From Arenibacter antarcticus (GTDB lineage Bacteria; Bacteroidota; Bacteroidia; Flavobacteriales; Flavobacteriaceae), in the NCBI RefSeq assembly GCF_041320605.1, contig NZ_CP166679.1, positions 1,984,001-2,048,000 on the forward strand: a stretch of 64,000 bases of DNA. Reading direction: 5' to 3'. Positions 26,094-34,580 of the stretch are shown in pieces (position 1 is the stretch's first letter; each line of letters opens with the position of its first letter). Below the pieces are notes generated by a model. That model did no database searches, was not told the DNA's origin, and worked only from the letters and a program-made list of their open reading frames with translations. Position numbers and translations under genes: made by a program.

Positions 26094-27539
26094 TTAGAAA
26101 GCAGAGGCTCCTTGGCTCATAGCGTAAAAGGTCCATGAAAAAACGGAGGTGTCCGCTCCAACGGTTTGTGCGTCTTTTTCCACTTGAGTAGTCCAAGCTG
26201 CCGCTCTTTCCGTAAAGGAGGGGGCTAGGATTATTTTAGACTGTACGTCGTTTCCGGTGGCATCTTTTTTTACTTTTTCCGAAAATATAGAGTTATCAAA
26301 ACCTACCACTTCCCAGGCTTCAAAAACCAATTTGCCGTCTAAAAAGTTTTGGGCCACATCGTTAGCGTCCAATTCCACATCCTTGCCCTCTGGAAATCCA
26401 TAGGCATAAATATTGGAGGTAGTCCCCATGGCGTTGCTGCGGTAATCTGCATATTCCCCGTCTGCGGCTGTAGCACTACCAATAATAGTAGCATTTTTTA
26501 AGGTAAAAGAGCCTTCAAGGGATCCCTCGGGCCCATCAATTTCAAAGGCGTGATCTGAAGACTCCTCTAATATGACTACTGCATTGTCTATGGTGCCAGA
26601 ATAAGCCTGATCTATGTCCAAAGCGTCATCTCCCTGTGCCCATACCAAAAGATTGGTCGCGTTTACGGTACCCCCAAAAAACTCGATCCCGTCGTCTACA
26701 TTGGCCACAATTTCAATATGGTCTATTTTAGTGCCACTTCCTACAGAGCCTAGGGTAAGTCCGTTTATTTCATTTCCTTCCCCTATCAATGCGCCCCCAT
26801 GTCTAATGGAGATATACTGTAAAACCCCGGAATTATCCTCATCGTTTAGTGCATCCCCTGGACCGTATAGTCCATAGGTGTCATCTGCAGGAATTCCTTC
26901 TATCTGTACTTCAGACACATCTCCTTTAAAGGATCCACTTGCCCTTCCTAGAATGATAAGTCCGCCCCAAAGCCCCCTTTGGGATTCGTCCAAGTTGGTT
27001 CCGGCTTTTTGGCCTACACCAATATTATCGGCTTCCGCAGTAAAAATAATGGGATTTCCTGCAGTTCCCTTGGCCATAATGGTAGCGCCTCTCTGTACAA
27101 TTAGTGCAGAAGCTAGGGATCCGCTACCAGACTTTCCTTTTATAATGGTACCCGGTTCTATGGTAAGGGTCTTTCCTACCCCCACTACCACTTTCCCCGC
27201 CAAATGATATATATTGTTGGCCGTCCATTTGGTGTCTGAACTTATTTCTCCCGAGATGGTAATTATTTCGGCACAGGCGCCTCCTATATCTATTCCGGTT
27301 TCATCCCCGTTCTGAATGCCGTCATTGCAAGTGGCTATGTCATCTATACAAGGCTGGCAATTGGGTCCGCCGCAATCTATTCCCTTTTCCCCTTGGTTGC
27401 GAATGCCGTCATTACAAGTGGCAATTGCATCGGAAACTGGTGGCTCGTCATCGTTACTGCAAGAGGTGAGTAAAATACTAAGGAATGCTATTGCAGCGAA
27501 TTGCAGTTGTTTGGATTGAAGTGTTTTTCTAAGATTCAT
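26094..27539 (-). CDS. Surface lipoprotein with beta-helix-like repeats
   Basis: A 481-residue lipoprotein: lipobox LTSC (Cys27) followed by SNDDE, the acidic signal that sends Bacteroidota lipoproteins to the surface. Next are two tandem Cys-rich motifs (CNDGIRNQGEKGIDCGG, then CNDGIQNGDETGIDIGG); the second has lost some cysteines. Residues ~95-400 are rich in Gly/Val turns (GKTLTIEPGTIIKGKSG, HIEIVANVDDGIEFFGGTV) as in right-handed parallel beta-helices. Homologues are often mislabelled as multidrug transporters. It precedes the TonB receptor gene and probably works with it, for example in capturing the ligand at the surface. Confidence 0.8.
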   Translation of the reverse strand: MNLRKTLQSKQLQFAAIAFLSILLTSCSNDDEPPVSDAIATCNDGIRNQGEKGIDCGGPNCQPCIDDIATCNDGIQNGDETGIDIGGACAEIITISGEISSDTKWTANNIYHLAGKVVVGVGKTLTIEPGTIIKGKSGSGSLASALIVQRGATIMAKGTAGNPIIFTAEADNIGVGQKAGTNLDESQRGLWGGLIILGRASGSFKGDVSEVQIEGIPADDTYGLYGPGDALNDEDNSGVLQYISIRHGGALIGEGNEINGLTLGSVGSGTKIDHIEIVANVDDGIEFFGGTVNATNLLVWAQGDDALDIDQAYSGTIDNAVVILEESSDHAFEIDGPEGSLEGSFTLKNATIIGSATAADGEYADYRSNAMGTTSNIYAYGFPEGKDVELDANDVAQNFLDGKLVFEAWEVVGFDNSIFSEKVKKDATGNDVQSKIILAPSFTERAAAWTTQVEKDAQTVGADTSVFSWTFYAMSQGASAF

Positions 27540-27624
27540 TTTTTTAATGTTTAGTTCGATTTATAAAACACTGCAAATAAATCACTCAATTGTAAAGCTG
27601 GGGTTAGCCCGATATTAACCATTT

Positions 27625-27651
27625 GTTGGCTAAAGGTTACCATATTGTTAC
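27625..27651. promoter_or_regulatory. Three 11-bp spaced direct repeats, candidate response-regulator box
   Basis: GTTGG at 27625, GTTAC at 27636 and GTTAC at 27647 lie exactly one helical turn (11 bases) apart in the divergent gap between the lipoprotein gene and the response regulator gene. OmpR/PhoB-type regulators bind tandem half-sites with this period. The site is 46 bases upstream of the RR promoter's -7 box. Confidence 0.5.
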
Positions 27652-27670
27652 TATATGAAATGATCGTTAA

Positions 27671-27704
27671 TTGGTTAGGGGTAATAGTATTATCTTTACT
27701 TTTG
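27671..27704 (+). promoter_or_regulatory. Promoter of the two-component system
   Basis: TTGG at 27671 and TACTTTTG at 27697-27704 (TAnnTTTG) are separated by a spacing compatible with the Flavobacterium consensus (23 bases after TTG). The leader to the ATG at 27820 would be about 110 bases. Confidence 0.5.
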
Positions 27705-27819
27705 AAATGGTAAATCAAGAGCATTAAGTGATGTAAATAGGGATGTCCCTTACCAATTAAAAGAAAGTTTGCAAACTGTTCCCAGGAATAGAAAATCGTA
27801 AAAAAAGCAAAAGAAATAG

Positions 27820-28506
27820 ATGAAAAAGAAAGATATTAAAATACTCCTAGTGGATGATGAGCCCGACATTCTAGAAATTGTGAGTTATAATTTATCTGCT
27901 GAGGGATATGATGTCTTTACTGCAAAAAATGGCGTTGAGGGCGTCGCCAAGGCAAAGAAAAAAAAGCCGCATTTAATCATTTTAGATGTAATGATGCCAG
28001 AAATGGACGGGATCGAAGCCTGCGAAATTCTTCGTAAAACTGCCGGTTTGGAAAATACTATAATTACCTTTCTTACCGCCAGAGGAGAAGACTATTCCCA
28101 GATGGCCGGGTTTGATGCCGGAGCGGACGATTATATCACCAAACCCATAAGACCCAAGGTTTTGGTGAGCAAGGTAAAAGCTTTGCTGAGAAGACTAAAG
28201 AATGATGGGATTGAGGAAGCGGACATCGTTAATGTAGGTGATATCACTATCAATAGAGAGGAATATAAAATTATTAATCTAGGGGAAGAGATAATTCTAC
28301 CCAGAAAAGAATTTGAGCTATTGGCGCTTTTGACTTCCAAGCCCAATAAGGTTTTTAAGAGGGACGTGATATTGGATAGGGTTTGGGGAAACGAAGTGGT
28401 TGTTGGAGGTAGGACTATAGATGTTCATATTCGGAAATTACGTGAAAAACTTGGAGACGATCATTTTAAAACCGTAAAGGGAGTAGGGTATAAGTTTGTA
28501 TTGTAA
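27820..28506 (+). CDS. OmpR/PhoB-family response regulator
   Basis: A 228-residue DNA-binding response regulator. The receiver domain covers residues 1-120 with the acidic pair in VDDEPD (residues 11-15), the phospho-acceptor Asp56 in LIILDVMMPEMDG, Thr in FLTARGE and Lys in YITKPIRP. The C-terminal winged helix (about 130-228) ends RKLREKLGDDHFKTVKGVGYKFV. The stop shares a base with the ATG of the histidine kinase gene (TAATG), so the pair is coupled. Likely targets are its own promoter and the divergent lipoprotein/TonB receptor genes, given the direct repeats between them (inference). Confidence 0.94.
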   Translation: MKKKDIKILLVDDEPDILEIVSYNLSAEGYDVFTAKNGVEGVAKAKKKKPHLIILDVMMPEMDGIEACEILRKTAGLENTIITFLTARGEDYSQMAGFDAGADDYITKPIRPKVLVSKVKALLRRLKNDGIEEADIVNVGDITINREEYKIINLGEEIILPRKEFELLALLTSKPNKVFKRDVILDRVWGNEVVVGGRTIDVHIRKLREKLGDDHFKTVKGVGYKFVL

Positions 28507-29561
28507 TGGCGACCATCATAAAAAAATCATATCGATTTGCACTGCGTTCTGGATTACTGATTTCGGTAGTATTATCCCTGTTACTTTGGGTAATACAGCT
28601 CCTTACGGGAAAAGAGGATTGGTGGCAATTAGTTGGATTTACAATTGCCGCTAGTGTCATTTCTTTTGTTATTCTTCAAGTTAGGGTAGAGAAATTTATT
28701 TATAGAAGGATAGAAAAAATATATAAGGATGTTACCCTCCTTCAATCCACTTCCCTGGCTTCTAGGACCGTGACTACTGATATGCGGACGTTGACTAACG
28801 AAATAGAAAAATTTGCAAAGGACAAGAAAATCGAAATCGACACCCTGAAAATAAGGGAAGAGTACAGGAAAGACTTTTTGGGCAACGTTTCTCACGAATT
28901 AAAAACCCCACTCTTTACGGTGCAGGGATATATCCTAACGCTGCTAGACGGCGCTATGGATGACAAGGAGTTGCGAAAAAGATATTTACAACGTGCCAAT
29001 AAAGGGGTAGAGCGGCTTATTTATATTGTCCAAGATTTGGATTTGATCACGAAATTGGAGGTAGAAGGCCAAAAAATGAATCTCGAGGATTTTGATATTT
29101 TGGAATTAGTACGAAATGTTTTTGAACTTTTGGAAATGAAAGCCGAGAAAAAAGACATAATCCTGACGTTCGATATGGAATACAAGAAGCCGATCTTTGT
29201 TAGGGCAGACAAAGAAAAGATACAACAGGTAATTACCAACCTTTTAGTGAATTCCATAAAATACGGACAAAGGAATGGTACCACGGAGGTAAGTGTGGAG
29301 AACTTGATAAAAAATAAGGTTATTGTAAGGGTAACCGATAACGGGGAGGGGATTTCTAAACAACATTTTGGAAGGATATTTGAACGCTTTTATAGAGTAG
29401 ATAAAAGCGGTAGCCGTACAGAAGGTGGTTCTGGGCTTGGTTTAGCAATAGTAAAACACATTATTGAGGCCCATGACGAAAAGATTTATGTGGAGAGTGT
29501 TCATGATATTGGCTCGGAATTTTCATTTACCTTAGAAAAATCCATTATTAAGAAGGCGTAA
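28506..29561 (+). CDS. PhoR-like sensor histidine kinase
   Basis: A 351-residue membrane kinase. Two membrane helices (residues ~13-33 and 41-58) are joined by a loop of only about 7 residues, so no periplasmic sensor domain exists, as in PhoR-type kinases. A linker leads to the H-box FLGNVSHELKTPLF (His130), then the N-box (VITNLLVNSIKYG), G1 (VTDNGEGI), F-box (IFERFYRVDKS) and G2 (GGSGLGLAIVK). All catalytic boxes are intact. It partners the response regulator directly upstream. Sensing must be cytoplasmic, intramembrane or through another protein. Confidence 0.94.
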   Translation: MATIIKKSYRFALRSGLLISVVLSLLLWVIQLLTGKEDWWQLVGFTIAASVISFVILQVRVEKFIYRRIEKIYKDVTLLQSTSLASRTVTTDMRTLTNEIEKFAKDKKIEIDTLKIREEYRKDFLGNVSHELKTPLFTVQGYILTLLDGAMDDKELRKRYLQRANKGVERLIYIVQDLDLITKLEVEGQKMNLEDFDILELVRNVFELLEMKAEKKDIILTFDMEYKKPIFVRADKEKIQQVITNLLVNSIKYGQRNGTTEVSVENLIKNKVIVRVTDNGEGISKQHFGRIFERFYRVDKSGSRTEGGSGLGLAIVKHIIEAHDEKIYVESVHDIGSEFSFTLEKSIIKKA

Positions 29562-29761
29562 TCTGGAACTGTAATTCCGCGGATTTCCCTCATGTTTCCA
29601 GCGTTTTAATCTATTTTTGGTAATGCCCGTTGCCGTAGTAGGTCGCTTTACATCCTTATTAAAACAGTTGTTTGGAGCTATTTTTAAGATGGTAATGGCA
29701 CACCCCTGAGAAACAAGTTAGATTTCCTTAGCTTTGCCAAATTATTAAATAGTTGAAATCT

Positions 29762-30433
29762 GTGGGAAGCAAGAACAAACTTAAAAGATTTAAGGAGAAC
29801 GAGACCTTTGGAAACGTAATACAACCTACCAGGGAGGAAATTGTAAACGAAGGGTTCCCACATAAAGGAAAATGGAATAAATTTTTCGGGAATGACAATC
29901 CTATAGTCCTGGAGCTTGGCTGTGGAAAGGGTGAATACACCATCGGTATGGCCCAGCAAAATGGGAATAAAAACTTTATTGGGATCGATATTAAGGGAGC
30001 TCGATTTTGGCGTGGTGCTAAAACTGCTATAGACGAAGGCATTAAGAATACCGCATTTATTAGAACGCAGATAGAATTAATTGATGAGCTGTTTGATGAA
30101 AATGAGGTTTCCGAAATTTGGATTACCTTTCCAGATCCGCAGATCAAATACAAACGAACTAAACACAGGCTTACCAATGCCCTGTTTCTAGAAAAATATA
30201 AAACGATACTAAAAGAAGAAGGTACCGTAAACCTAAAGACCGATAGTGAGTTTATGCATGGCTATACTTTAGGACTCTTACATGGAAGCGGTTTGGAAGT
30301 TATCTATGCCAATCACGATGTGTACAAGAACGAAGGAAGTCCTAAGGAAGTATTGGAAATTCAGACATTCTATGAAAAGCAGTATCTTGAAAAAGGAAAG
30401 CCCATTACATATATCAAGTTTAGAGTATATTAG
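29762..30433 (+). CDS. trmB: tRNA (guanine-N7)-methyltransferase
   Basis: Methylates G46 in the variable loop of tRNAs using S-adenosylmethionine. The GTG at 29762 gives the family N-terminus GSKNKLKRFKENETF; a TTG three codons earlier is also open but is not needed. The SAM site is VLELGCGKGEYTIG, and WITFPDPQIKYKRTKHRL is the TrmB signature with the catalytic Asp. The C-terminal part (FLEKYKTILKEEGTVNLKTDSE) is complete. It lies three bases before the LysE-family gene, with which it is probably co-transcribed. Confidence 0.95.
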   Translation: MGSKNKLKRFKENETFGNVIQPTREEIVNEGFPHKGKWNKFFGNDNPIVLELGCGKGEYTIGMAQQNGNKNFIGIDIKGARFWRGAKTAIDEGIKNTAFIRTQIELIDELFDENEVSEIWITFPDPQIKYKRTKHRLTNALFLEKYKTILKEEGTVNLKTDSEFMHGYTLGLLHGSGLEVIYANHDVYKNEGSPKEVLEIQTFYEKQYLEKGKPITYIKFRVY

Positions 30434-30436
30434 TCC

Positions 30437-31069
30437 ATGGAGCATATTATAGTTCTTTTTTTTGCCACCTTCTCTGCAGCCTTTATGGCTACGGTACCTC
30501 CTGGATTGTTAAATATGAACGCTGCCAAGATCAGCGTAGAAAAAGGGAAGACTAACGGAATAATTTTTAGTTTGGGGGTGGCATGCATGATCATGGTCCA
30601 AGCCTATATTTCCGTATTAATCTCTAAATACTTATTTAATAATCCCGGGGTAATAGATCTGTTGTTAAAGATAGCGCTGGTCATCTTTGCCTTTTTTGCA
30701 ATATATTTTTTTTTAAAAGCCGCAAAAATCAATGGGGAGGCCCCTCTAGAGATTGTTAAGGTAAGCAAGAGGAACAGTTTTTTTAAAGGGGTGTTATTAG
30801 CAGCCGTAAACTTACTTGCCATCCCTTATTACAGTGGGCTTAACGCAATGTGGAATGCCTCTGGTTGGATCAAATTTCAATTTAAGGACATAGCCACCTT
30901 TATTTTGGCCGCAGGTTGTGGAACCTTTACTGTGCTTTATTTGTACACTATTTATTTTACCAAGTTGGAAATAAAATCCGGCAGGTTTTCAAAAAATTCC
31001 AACTATATCCTAAGCGTTTTAATGATGCTTTTACTCGTAATTACTTTAATCCGGATTTTGTATACCTAA
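30437..31069 (+). CDS. LysE-family transporter
   Basis: A 210-residue inner-membrane exporter of the LysE/RhtB superfamily with six predicted helices. The family signature is the first segment, FFATFSAAFMATVPPGLLNMNAAKIS, including the PPG turn. Family members export amino acids or small metabolites; the substrate is not predictable here. The stop overlaps the start of the next gene (TAATG), so expression of the alkyltransferase-like protein is coupled to it. Confidence 0.86.
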   Translation: MEHIIVLFFATFSAAFMATVPPGLLNMNAAKISVEKGKTNGIIFSLGVACMIMVQAYISVLISKYLFNNPGVIDLLLKIALVIFAFFAIYFFLKAAKINGEAPLEIVKVSKRNSFFKGVLLAAVNLLAIPYYSGLNAMWNASGWIKFQFKDIATFILAAGCGTFTVLYLYTIYFTKLEIKSGRFSKNSNYILSVLMMLLLVITLIRILYT

Positions 31070-31404
31070 TGAATCCCGAAAACACCAACTTTTTCCAAAA
31101 AGTGTATGTCGTAGTCCGGGAGATACCCTATGGGCGCGTGACATCCTACGGCGCCATTGCCAAATATTTAGGTATGGCAAGGAGTGCACGGATGGTAGGT
31201 TGGGCTATGAACAGCGCCCATAATATGGAGGATGTCCCCGCACATCGGGTGGTAAACCGCAAGGGTCTATTAACTGGGAAACATCACTTTGATGGGACTA
31301 ATTTGATGCAGCAATTACTGGAAAATGAGGGGATTATAATAGTAGACAATCAAATTGTGGAGTTTGAAAAATTCTTCTGGGACCCCTGGAAGGAGTTGCA
31401 ATAG
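31069..31404 (+). CDS. Alkyltransferase-like (ATL) DNA repair protein
   Basis: A 111-residue protein of the MGMT C-terminal fold that binds O6-alkylguanine in DNA. The start at 31069 is set by the TAATG overlap with the LysE-family stop. The DNA-binding helix-turn-helix (TSYGAIAKYLGM) and Arg finger (ARSARMVGWAMNS) are present. The active-site motif, PCHR in methyltransferases, reads PAHR with Ala58. Without the acceptor Cys it cannot dealkylate DNA; it should act as an ATL protein that flags lesions for nucleotide excision repair, as shown for other PAHR/PWHR members. The small size, lacking an N-terminal domain, fits ATLs. Confidence 0.88.
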   Translation: MNPENTNFFQKVYVVVREIPYGRVTSYGAIAKYLGMARSARMVGWAMNSAHNMEDVPAHRVVNRKGLLTGKHHFDGTNLMQQLLENEGIIIVDNQIVEFEKFFWDPWKELQ

Positions 31405-31511
31405 AGATTATCGCCCCCCATTTTTTATTTACTTTTCTACGCTATAAAAATAATGGCCTCTTATAGGTGTTACTTTTTAATTCCATGCTTCTTATTCTCG
31501 GTCCTAAACCT

Positions 31512-31519
31512 TATCTTTG
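31512..31519 (+). promoter_or_regulatory. Candidate -7 element for the mrp operon
   Basis: TATCTTTG matches TAnnTTTG and lies 46 bases before the Mrp ATG at 31566. Confidence 0.4.
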
Positions 31520-31565
31520 TAATTTAGAATCAGTTTTAATAAAAACTGAATAAGAATGTATTAGG

Positions 31566-32711
31566 ATGAAATTAGACAAGAACGATATAAGGAAGGCACT
31601 GGAGAATATCACGGTTCCAGGAGAGGGCCAAAACATGGTTGAAAGTGGTGCATTAAAAAATATAATGGTGTTTGGTGATGAGGTGGTGGTAGATATTACT
31701 ATTGCCAACCCTAGCTTGCAGGCCCGAAAGAAAACGGAGGTGGAAATTTTAAAAATTATCCATTCCGAAGTTTACCAAAAGGCTAAAATAACCGTTAATG
31801 TAAAGGTTGAGACCCCTGCCAAAGCCAAAGCCGAGGTAAACGAAATTAAAGGGAAGGCTATTCCCGGGATCAAAAATATTATTGCCGTCGCATCTGGTAA
31901 AGGAGGGGTAGGTAAATCTACCATTACAGCAAACTTAGCGGTTACCTTGGCGAAAATGGGATTTAAGGTAGGTTTGTTGGATGCTGATATATATGGTCCT
32001 TCCATGCCTATCATGTTCGACGTTGCTTTGGAAAAGCCCCTATCAGTTAATATTGACGGGAAATCTAAGATGAAACCCGTGGAGAATTATGGGGTAAAAA
32101 TCCTTTCTATAGGATTCTTTACTCAACCTAACCAAGCGGTAATTTGGCGAGGCCCAATGGCGGCGAAAGCCCTTAATCAAATGATTTTTGATGCCCATTG
32201 GGGAGAGTTGGACTTTATGTTGCTCGATTTGCCTCCGGGTACAGGAGATATACATTTGAGTATAATGCAGTCGTTGCCCATCACGGGTGTGGTAGTAGTG
32301 AGCACTCCCCAAGAGGTGGCTTTGGCCGATGCTAGGAAAGGGGTTGCCATGTTCCAACAAGAGTCCATTAACGTTCCGGTTTTGGGGATAATAGAAAATA
32401 TGGCCTATTTCACTCCTGATGAATTGCCAAACAATAAATATTATATCTTTGGTAAGGAAGGTGCCAAGCATTTGGCAGAAGATCTAAAAGTGCCATTCTT
32501 GGGAGAAATTCCTTTGGTGCAGAGTGTTAGGGAAGCTGGGGATTTAGGAAGGCCAGCAGCAATGCAAACTGCTACACCGATAGAGAGCGCATTTGAGGAA
32601 ATCACCAAAAATGTGGTTAGGGAAGTAGTAGGAAGGAACAAGGGCTTACCGCCTACGGAAGCTATTAAAATAACTACAATGGCGGGTTGTTCGGCTGTTA
32701 AAAAGAAGTAA
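31566..32711 (+). CDS. Mrp/NBP35-family Fe-S carrier ATPase
   Basis: A 381-residue Fe-S cluster carrier. The N-terminal MIP18/DUF59 domain (residues 1-90) is followed by the P-loop ATPase with the deviant Walker A VASGKGGVGKST and DADIYGPS and LLDLPPGTGD switch motifs. The CxxC pair that binds a bridging cluster in E. coli Mrp is absent: after GIIENMA comes YFTPDELPNNKYYIFG. The only C-terminal Cys is in MAGCSAVKKK. The next gene, two bases on, is a NifU-like scaffold, which supports a role in cluster delivery. Confidence 0.92.
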   Translation: MKLDKNDIRKALENITVPGEGQNMVESGALKNIMVFGDEVVVDITIANPSLQARKKTEVEILKIIHSEVYQKAKITVNVKVETPAKAKAEVNEIKGKAIPGIKNIIAVASGKGGVGKSTITANLAVTLAKMGFKVGLLDADIYGPSMPIMFDVALEKPLSVNIDGKSKMKPVENYGVKILSIGFFTQPNQAVIWRGPMAAKALNQMIFDAHWGELDFMLLDLPPGTGDIHLSIMQSLPITGVVVVSTPQEVALADARKGVAMFQQESINVPVLGIIENMAYFTPDELPNNKYYIFGKEGAKHLAEDLKVPFLGEIPLVQSVREAGDLGRPAAMQTATPIESAFEEITKNVVREVVGRNKGLPPTEAIKITTMAGCSAVKKK

Positions 32712-32713
32712 CT

Positions 32714-32953
32714 ATGACATCTATTGAACTAAAGAATAATGTAGAAAAGGCCCTGGATGAAATCCGACCTTTTTTACAAAGTGATGGAGGGGATATTTCC
32801 CTTATTTCCATCGATAACGATACTTCTGTAAAAGTTAGATTGGAAGGGGCATGTGTGGGCTGTACAGTAAACCAAATGACCCTTAAAACCGGTGTAGAAA
32901 TGACCATAAAAAAATATGCGCCTCAGATACTAGAAGTGATTAATGTGGAGTGA
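32714..32953 (+). CDS. NifU-family Fe-S scaffold protein (C-terminal domain type)
   Basis: A 79-residue Nfu protein consisting of the single NifU C-terminal domain. The helix EIRPFLQSDGGDISLI and the cluster-binding CVGC (in GACVGCTVNQMTLKTGVE) are intact. It holds a labile 4Fe-4S cluster and hands it to target proteins. It is co-transcribed with mrp, and Fe-S and flavin redox genes follow. Confidence 0.95.
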   Translation: MTSIELKNNVEKALDEIRPFLQSDGGDISLISIDNDTSVKVRLEGACVGCTVNQMTLKTGVEMTIKKYAPQILEVINVE

Positions 32954-33025
32954 ATATCTGATTATTATCATAAACTGATACCATCTCCTTTTATAGCTTT
33001 ACGGCTATTTTAAGCTTACTTTTTC

Positions 33026-34084
33026 ATGATTAAAACAGATATTCTAATAATTGGTGCTGGTCCTACTGGCCTTTTTGCTGTTTTTGAAGCAGGCCTATTA
33101 CAGTTAAAGTGCCACCTTATAGACGCTCTGCCGCAGGCAGGGGGACAGTGTTCGGAGATTTATCCTAAAAAACCCATTTATGATATTCCTGGGTTTCCTG
33201 AAGTATTGGCAGGAGATCTCGTGAATAATTTAATGGAACAGATTAAGCCGTTTCAACCAGGTTTTACCCTTGGGGAACGCGCTAATACCATAGAGAAATT
33301 GGAAGATGGGACTTTTGTAGTTACTACTAATAAGGGGACCAAGCACAATGCACCAGTAATTGCCATAGCAGGTGGTTTGGGGAGCTTCGAGCCAAGAAAA
33401 CCCCTGATAAACAATTTAAATGCTTTTGAGGATAAGGGCGTTTCCTATTTTATAAAGGACCCAGAGGTTTTTCGCGATAAAAGAGTCCTGATCTCAGGGG
33501 GAGGAGATTCTGCCTTGGATTGGAGTATTTTTTTGGCCGATGTGGCTTCGGAGGTAACCTTGGTACATAGGAGAAATGAATTTAGGGGAGCTTTGGATTC
33601 CGTTGAGAAAGTCCAGACCCTTAAAAACCTTGGTCGTATTAAACTAATTACCCCTGCAGAAGTGGTAGGATTAAAGGGAACCGACACCCTAGAGGCGGTT
33701 GTGATTCAAAAATCGGGAGATATTGATGAGGAAATCATACACGAAGTAGACCATTTTATCCCCTTGTTCGGGCTTTCCCCAAAATTAGGTCCAATAGGAG
33801 ATTGGGGACTGGAAATCGAGAAAAATGCCATTAAAGTGGATACTTTTGATTATCAGACCAATATACCTGGCATATACGCCATCGGAGATGTAAATACCTA
33901 TCCTGGAAAATTAAAGTTGATCCTATGTGGTTTTCACGAGGCAACCTTAATGTGCCAAAGTGCCTATCAGCGTATTTTTCCAGATAAAAAATACGTTATG
34001 AAATATACAACTGTAGGCGGTGTTTCCGGTTTTGACGGAAGTAAGAAAGAAGCTCCCAAAGCGGTGGTAAAAACCATAATTTAA
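33026..34084 (+). CDS. Ferredoxin/flavodoxin-NADP reductase (TrxR-like type)
   Basis: A 352-residue FAD enzyme of the YumC class, moving electrons between NADPH and ferredoxin. The FAD site is IIGAGPTGLFAVFEAG, with DALPQAGGQCSEIYPKKPIYDIPGFP as in the family. The NADPH site is ISGGGDSALDW, and GIYAIGDVNTYPGKLKLI closes the FAD domain. The redox CxxC of thioredoxin reductase is missing. A 2Fe-2S ferredoxin gene 140 bases downstream is its natural partner. Confidence 0.93.
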   Translation: MIKTDILIIGAGPTGLFAVFEAGLLQLKCHLIDALPQAGGQCSEIYPKKPIYDIPGFPEVLAGDLVNNLMEQIKPFQPGFTLGERANTIEKLEDGTFVVTTNKGTKHNAPVIAIAGGLGSFEPRKPLINNLNAFEDKGVSYFIKDPEVFRDKRVLISGGGDSALDWSIFLADVASEVTLVHRRNEFRGALDSVEKVQTLKNLGRIKLITPAEVVGLKGTDTLEAVVIQKSGDIDEEIIHEVDHFIPLFGLSPKLGPIGDWGLEIEKNAIKVDTFDYQTNIPGIYAIGDVNTYPGKLKLILCGFHEATLMCQSAYQRIFPDKKYVMKYTTVGGVSGFDGSKKEAPKAVVKTII

Positions 34085-34224
34085 TAGATATTTAACGAAT
34101 ACCTAAACTTCTAAAACTGCATTTACAACGGTATTCACTTCAAAAATAAAAGAGATCCAGATTGGTTTCGCCCTTTTTGTATTTTGGGACTTTGTAGTGA
34201 GCTTTTGTCATTTTAACCAACATA

Positions 34225-34554
34225 ATGAGCGATATAAAAATAAAAATTAAGGATAGGGACGGAGTATTGCACGAAGTTGATGCCCCAACGGATATGAATA
34301 TGAACCTTATGGAGATCGTACGTTCTTACGAACTTGCTCCTGAGGGCACTATTGGGATATGTGGAGGAATGGCCATGTGTGCCTCTTGCCAGTGTTATGT
34401 GGAATCTGACCATCCGCTTCCGGAAATGTCCGATGATGAAGACGCTATGTTGGCGGAAGCATTTCACGTGAAGAATAACAGCCGTTTAGGCTGTCAAATT
34501 CAAATGACTGAAGATTTAGAGGGTCTAGAAGTTACTCTGGCACCGGAAAGCTAA
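34225..34554 (+). CDS. 2Fe-2S ferredoxin (adrenodoxin type)
   Basis: A 109-residue electron carrier. The cluster ligands are Cys46, Cys52, Cys55 and Cys90 in the vertebrate/adrenodoxin spacing (GICGGMAMCASCQC...RLGCQIQM); Cys57 is extra. The acidic interaction helix SDDEDAMLAEAF lies between them. It probably receives electrons from the reductase encoded upstream, and the group may feed Fe-S assembly or a monooxygenase. Confidence 0.95.
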   Translation: MSDIKIKIKDRDGVLHEVDAPTDMNMNLMEIVRSYELAPEGTIGICGGMAMCASCQCYVESDHPLPEMSDDEDAMLAEAFHVKNNSRLGCQIQMTEDLEGLEVTLAPES

Positions 34555-34580
34555 TAGGCTTTAAGATTTCATAATGCTTT

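Noticed and set aside
30916-31068. Longer N-terminus for the alkyltransferase-like protein
   Set aside because: It would overlap 51 codons of the LysE-family gene; the ATG at 31069 overlaps the stop (TAATG) and gives the family's normal length.
31069-31404. Active O6-alkylguanine-DNA methyltransferase
   Set aside because: The acceptor Cys is replaced by Ala (PAHR), so the methyltransferase reaction cannot occur.
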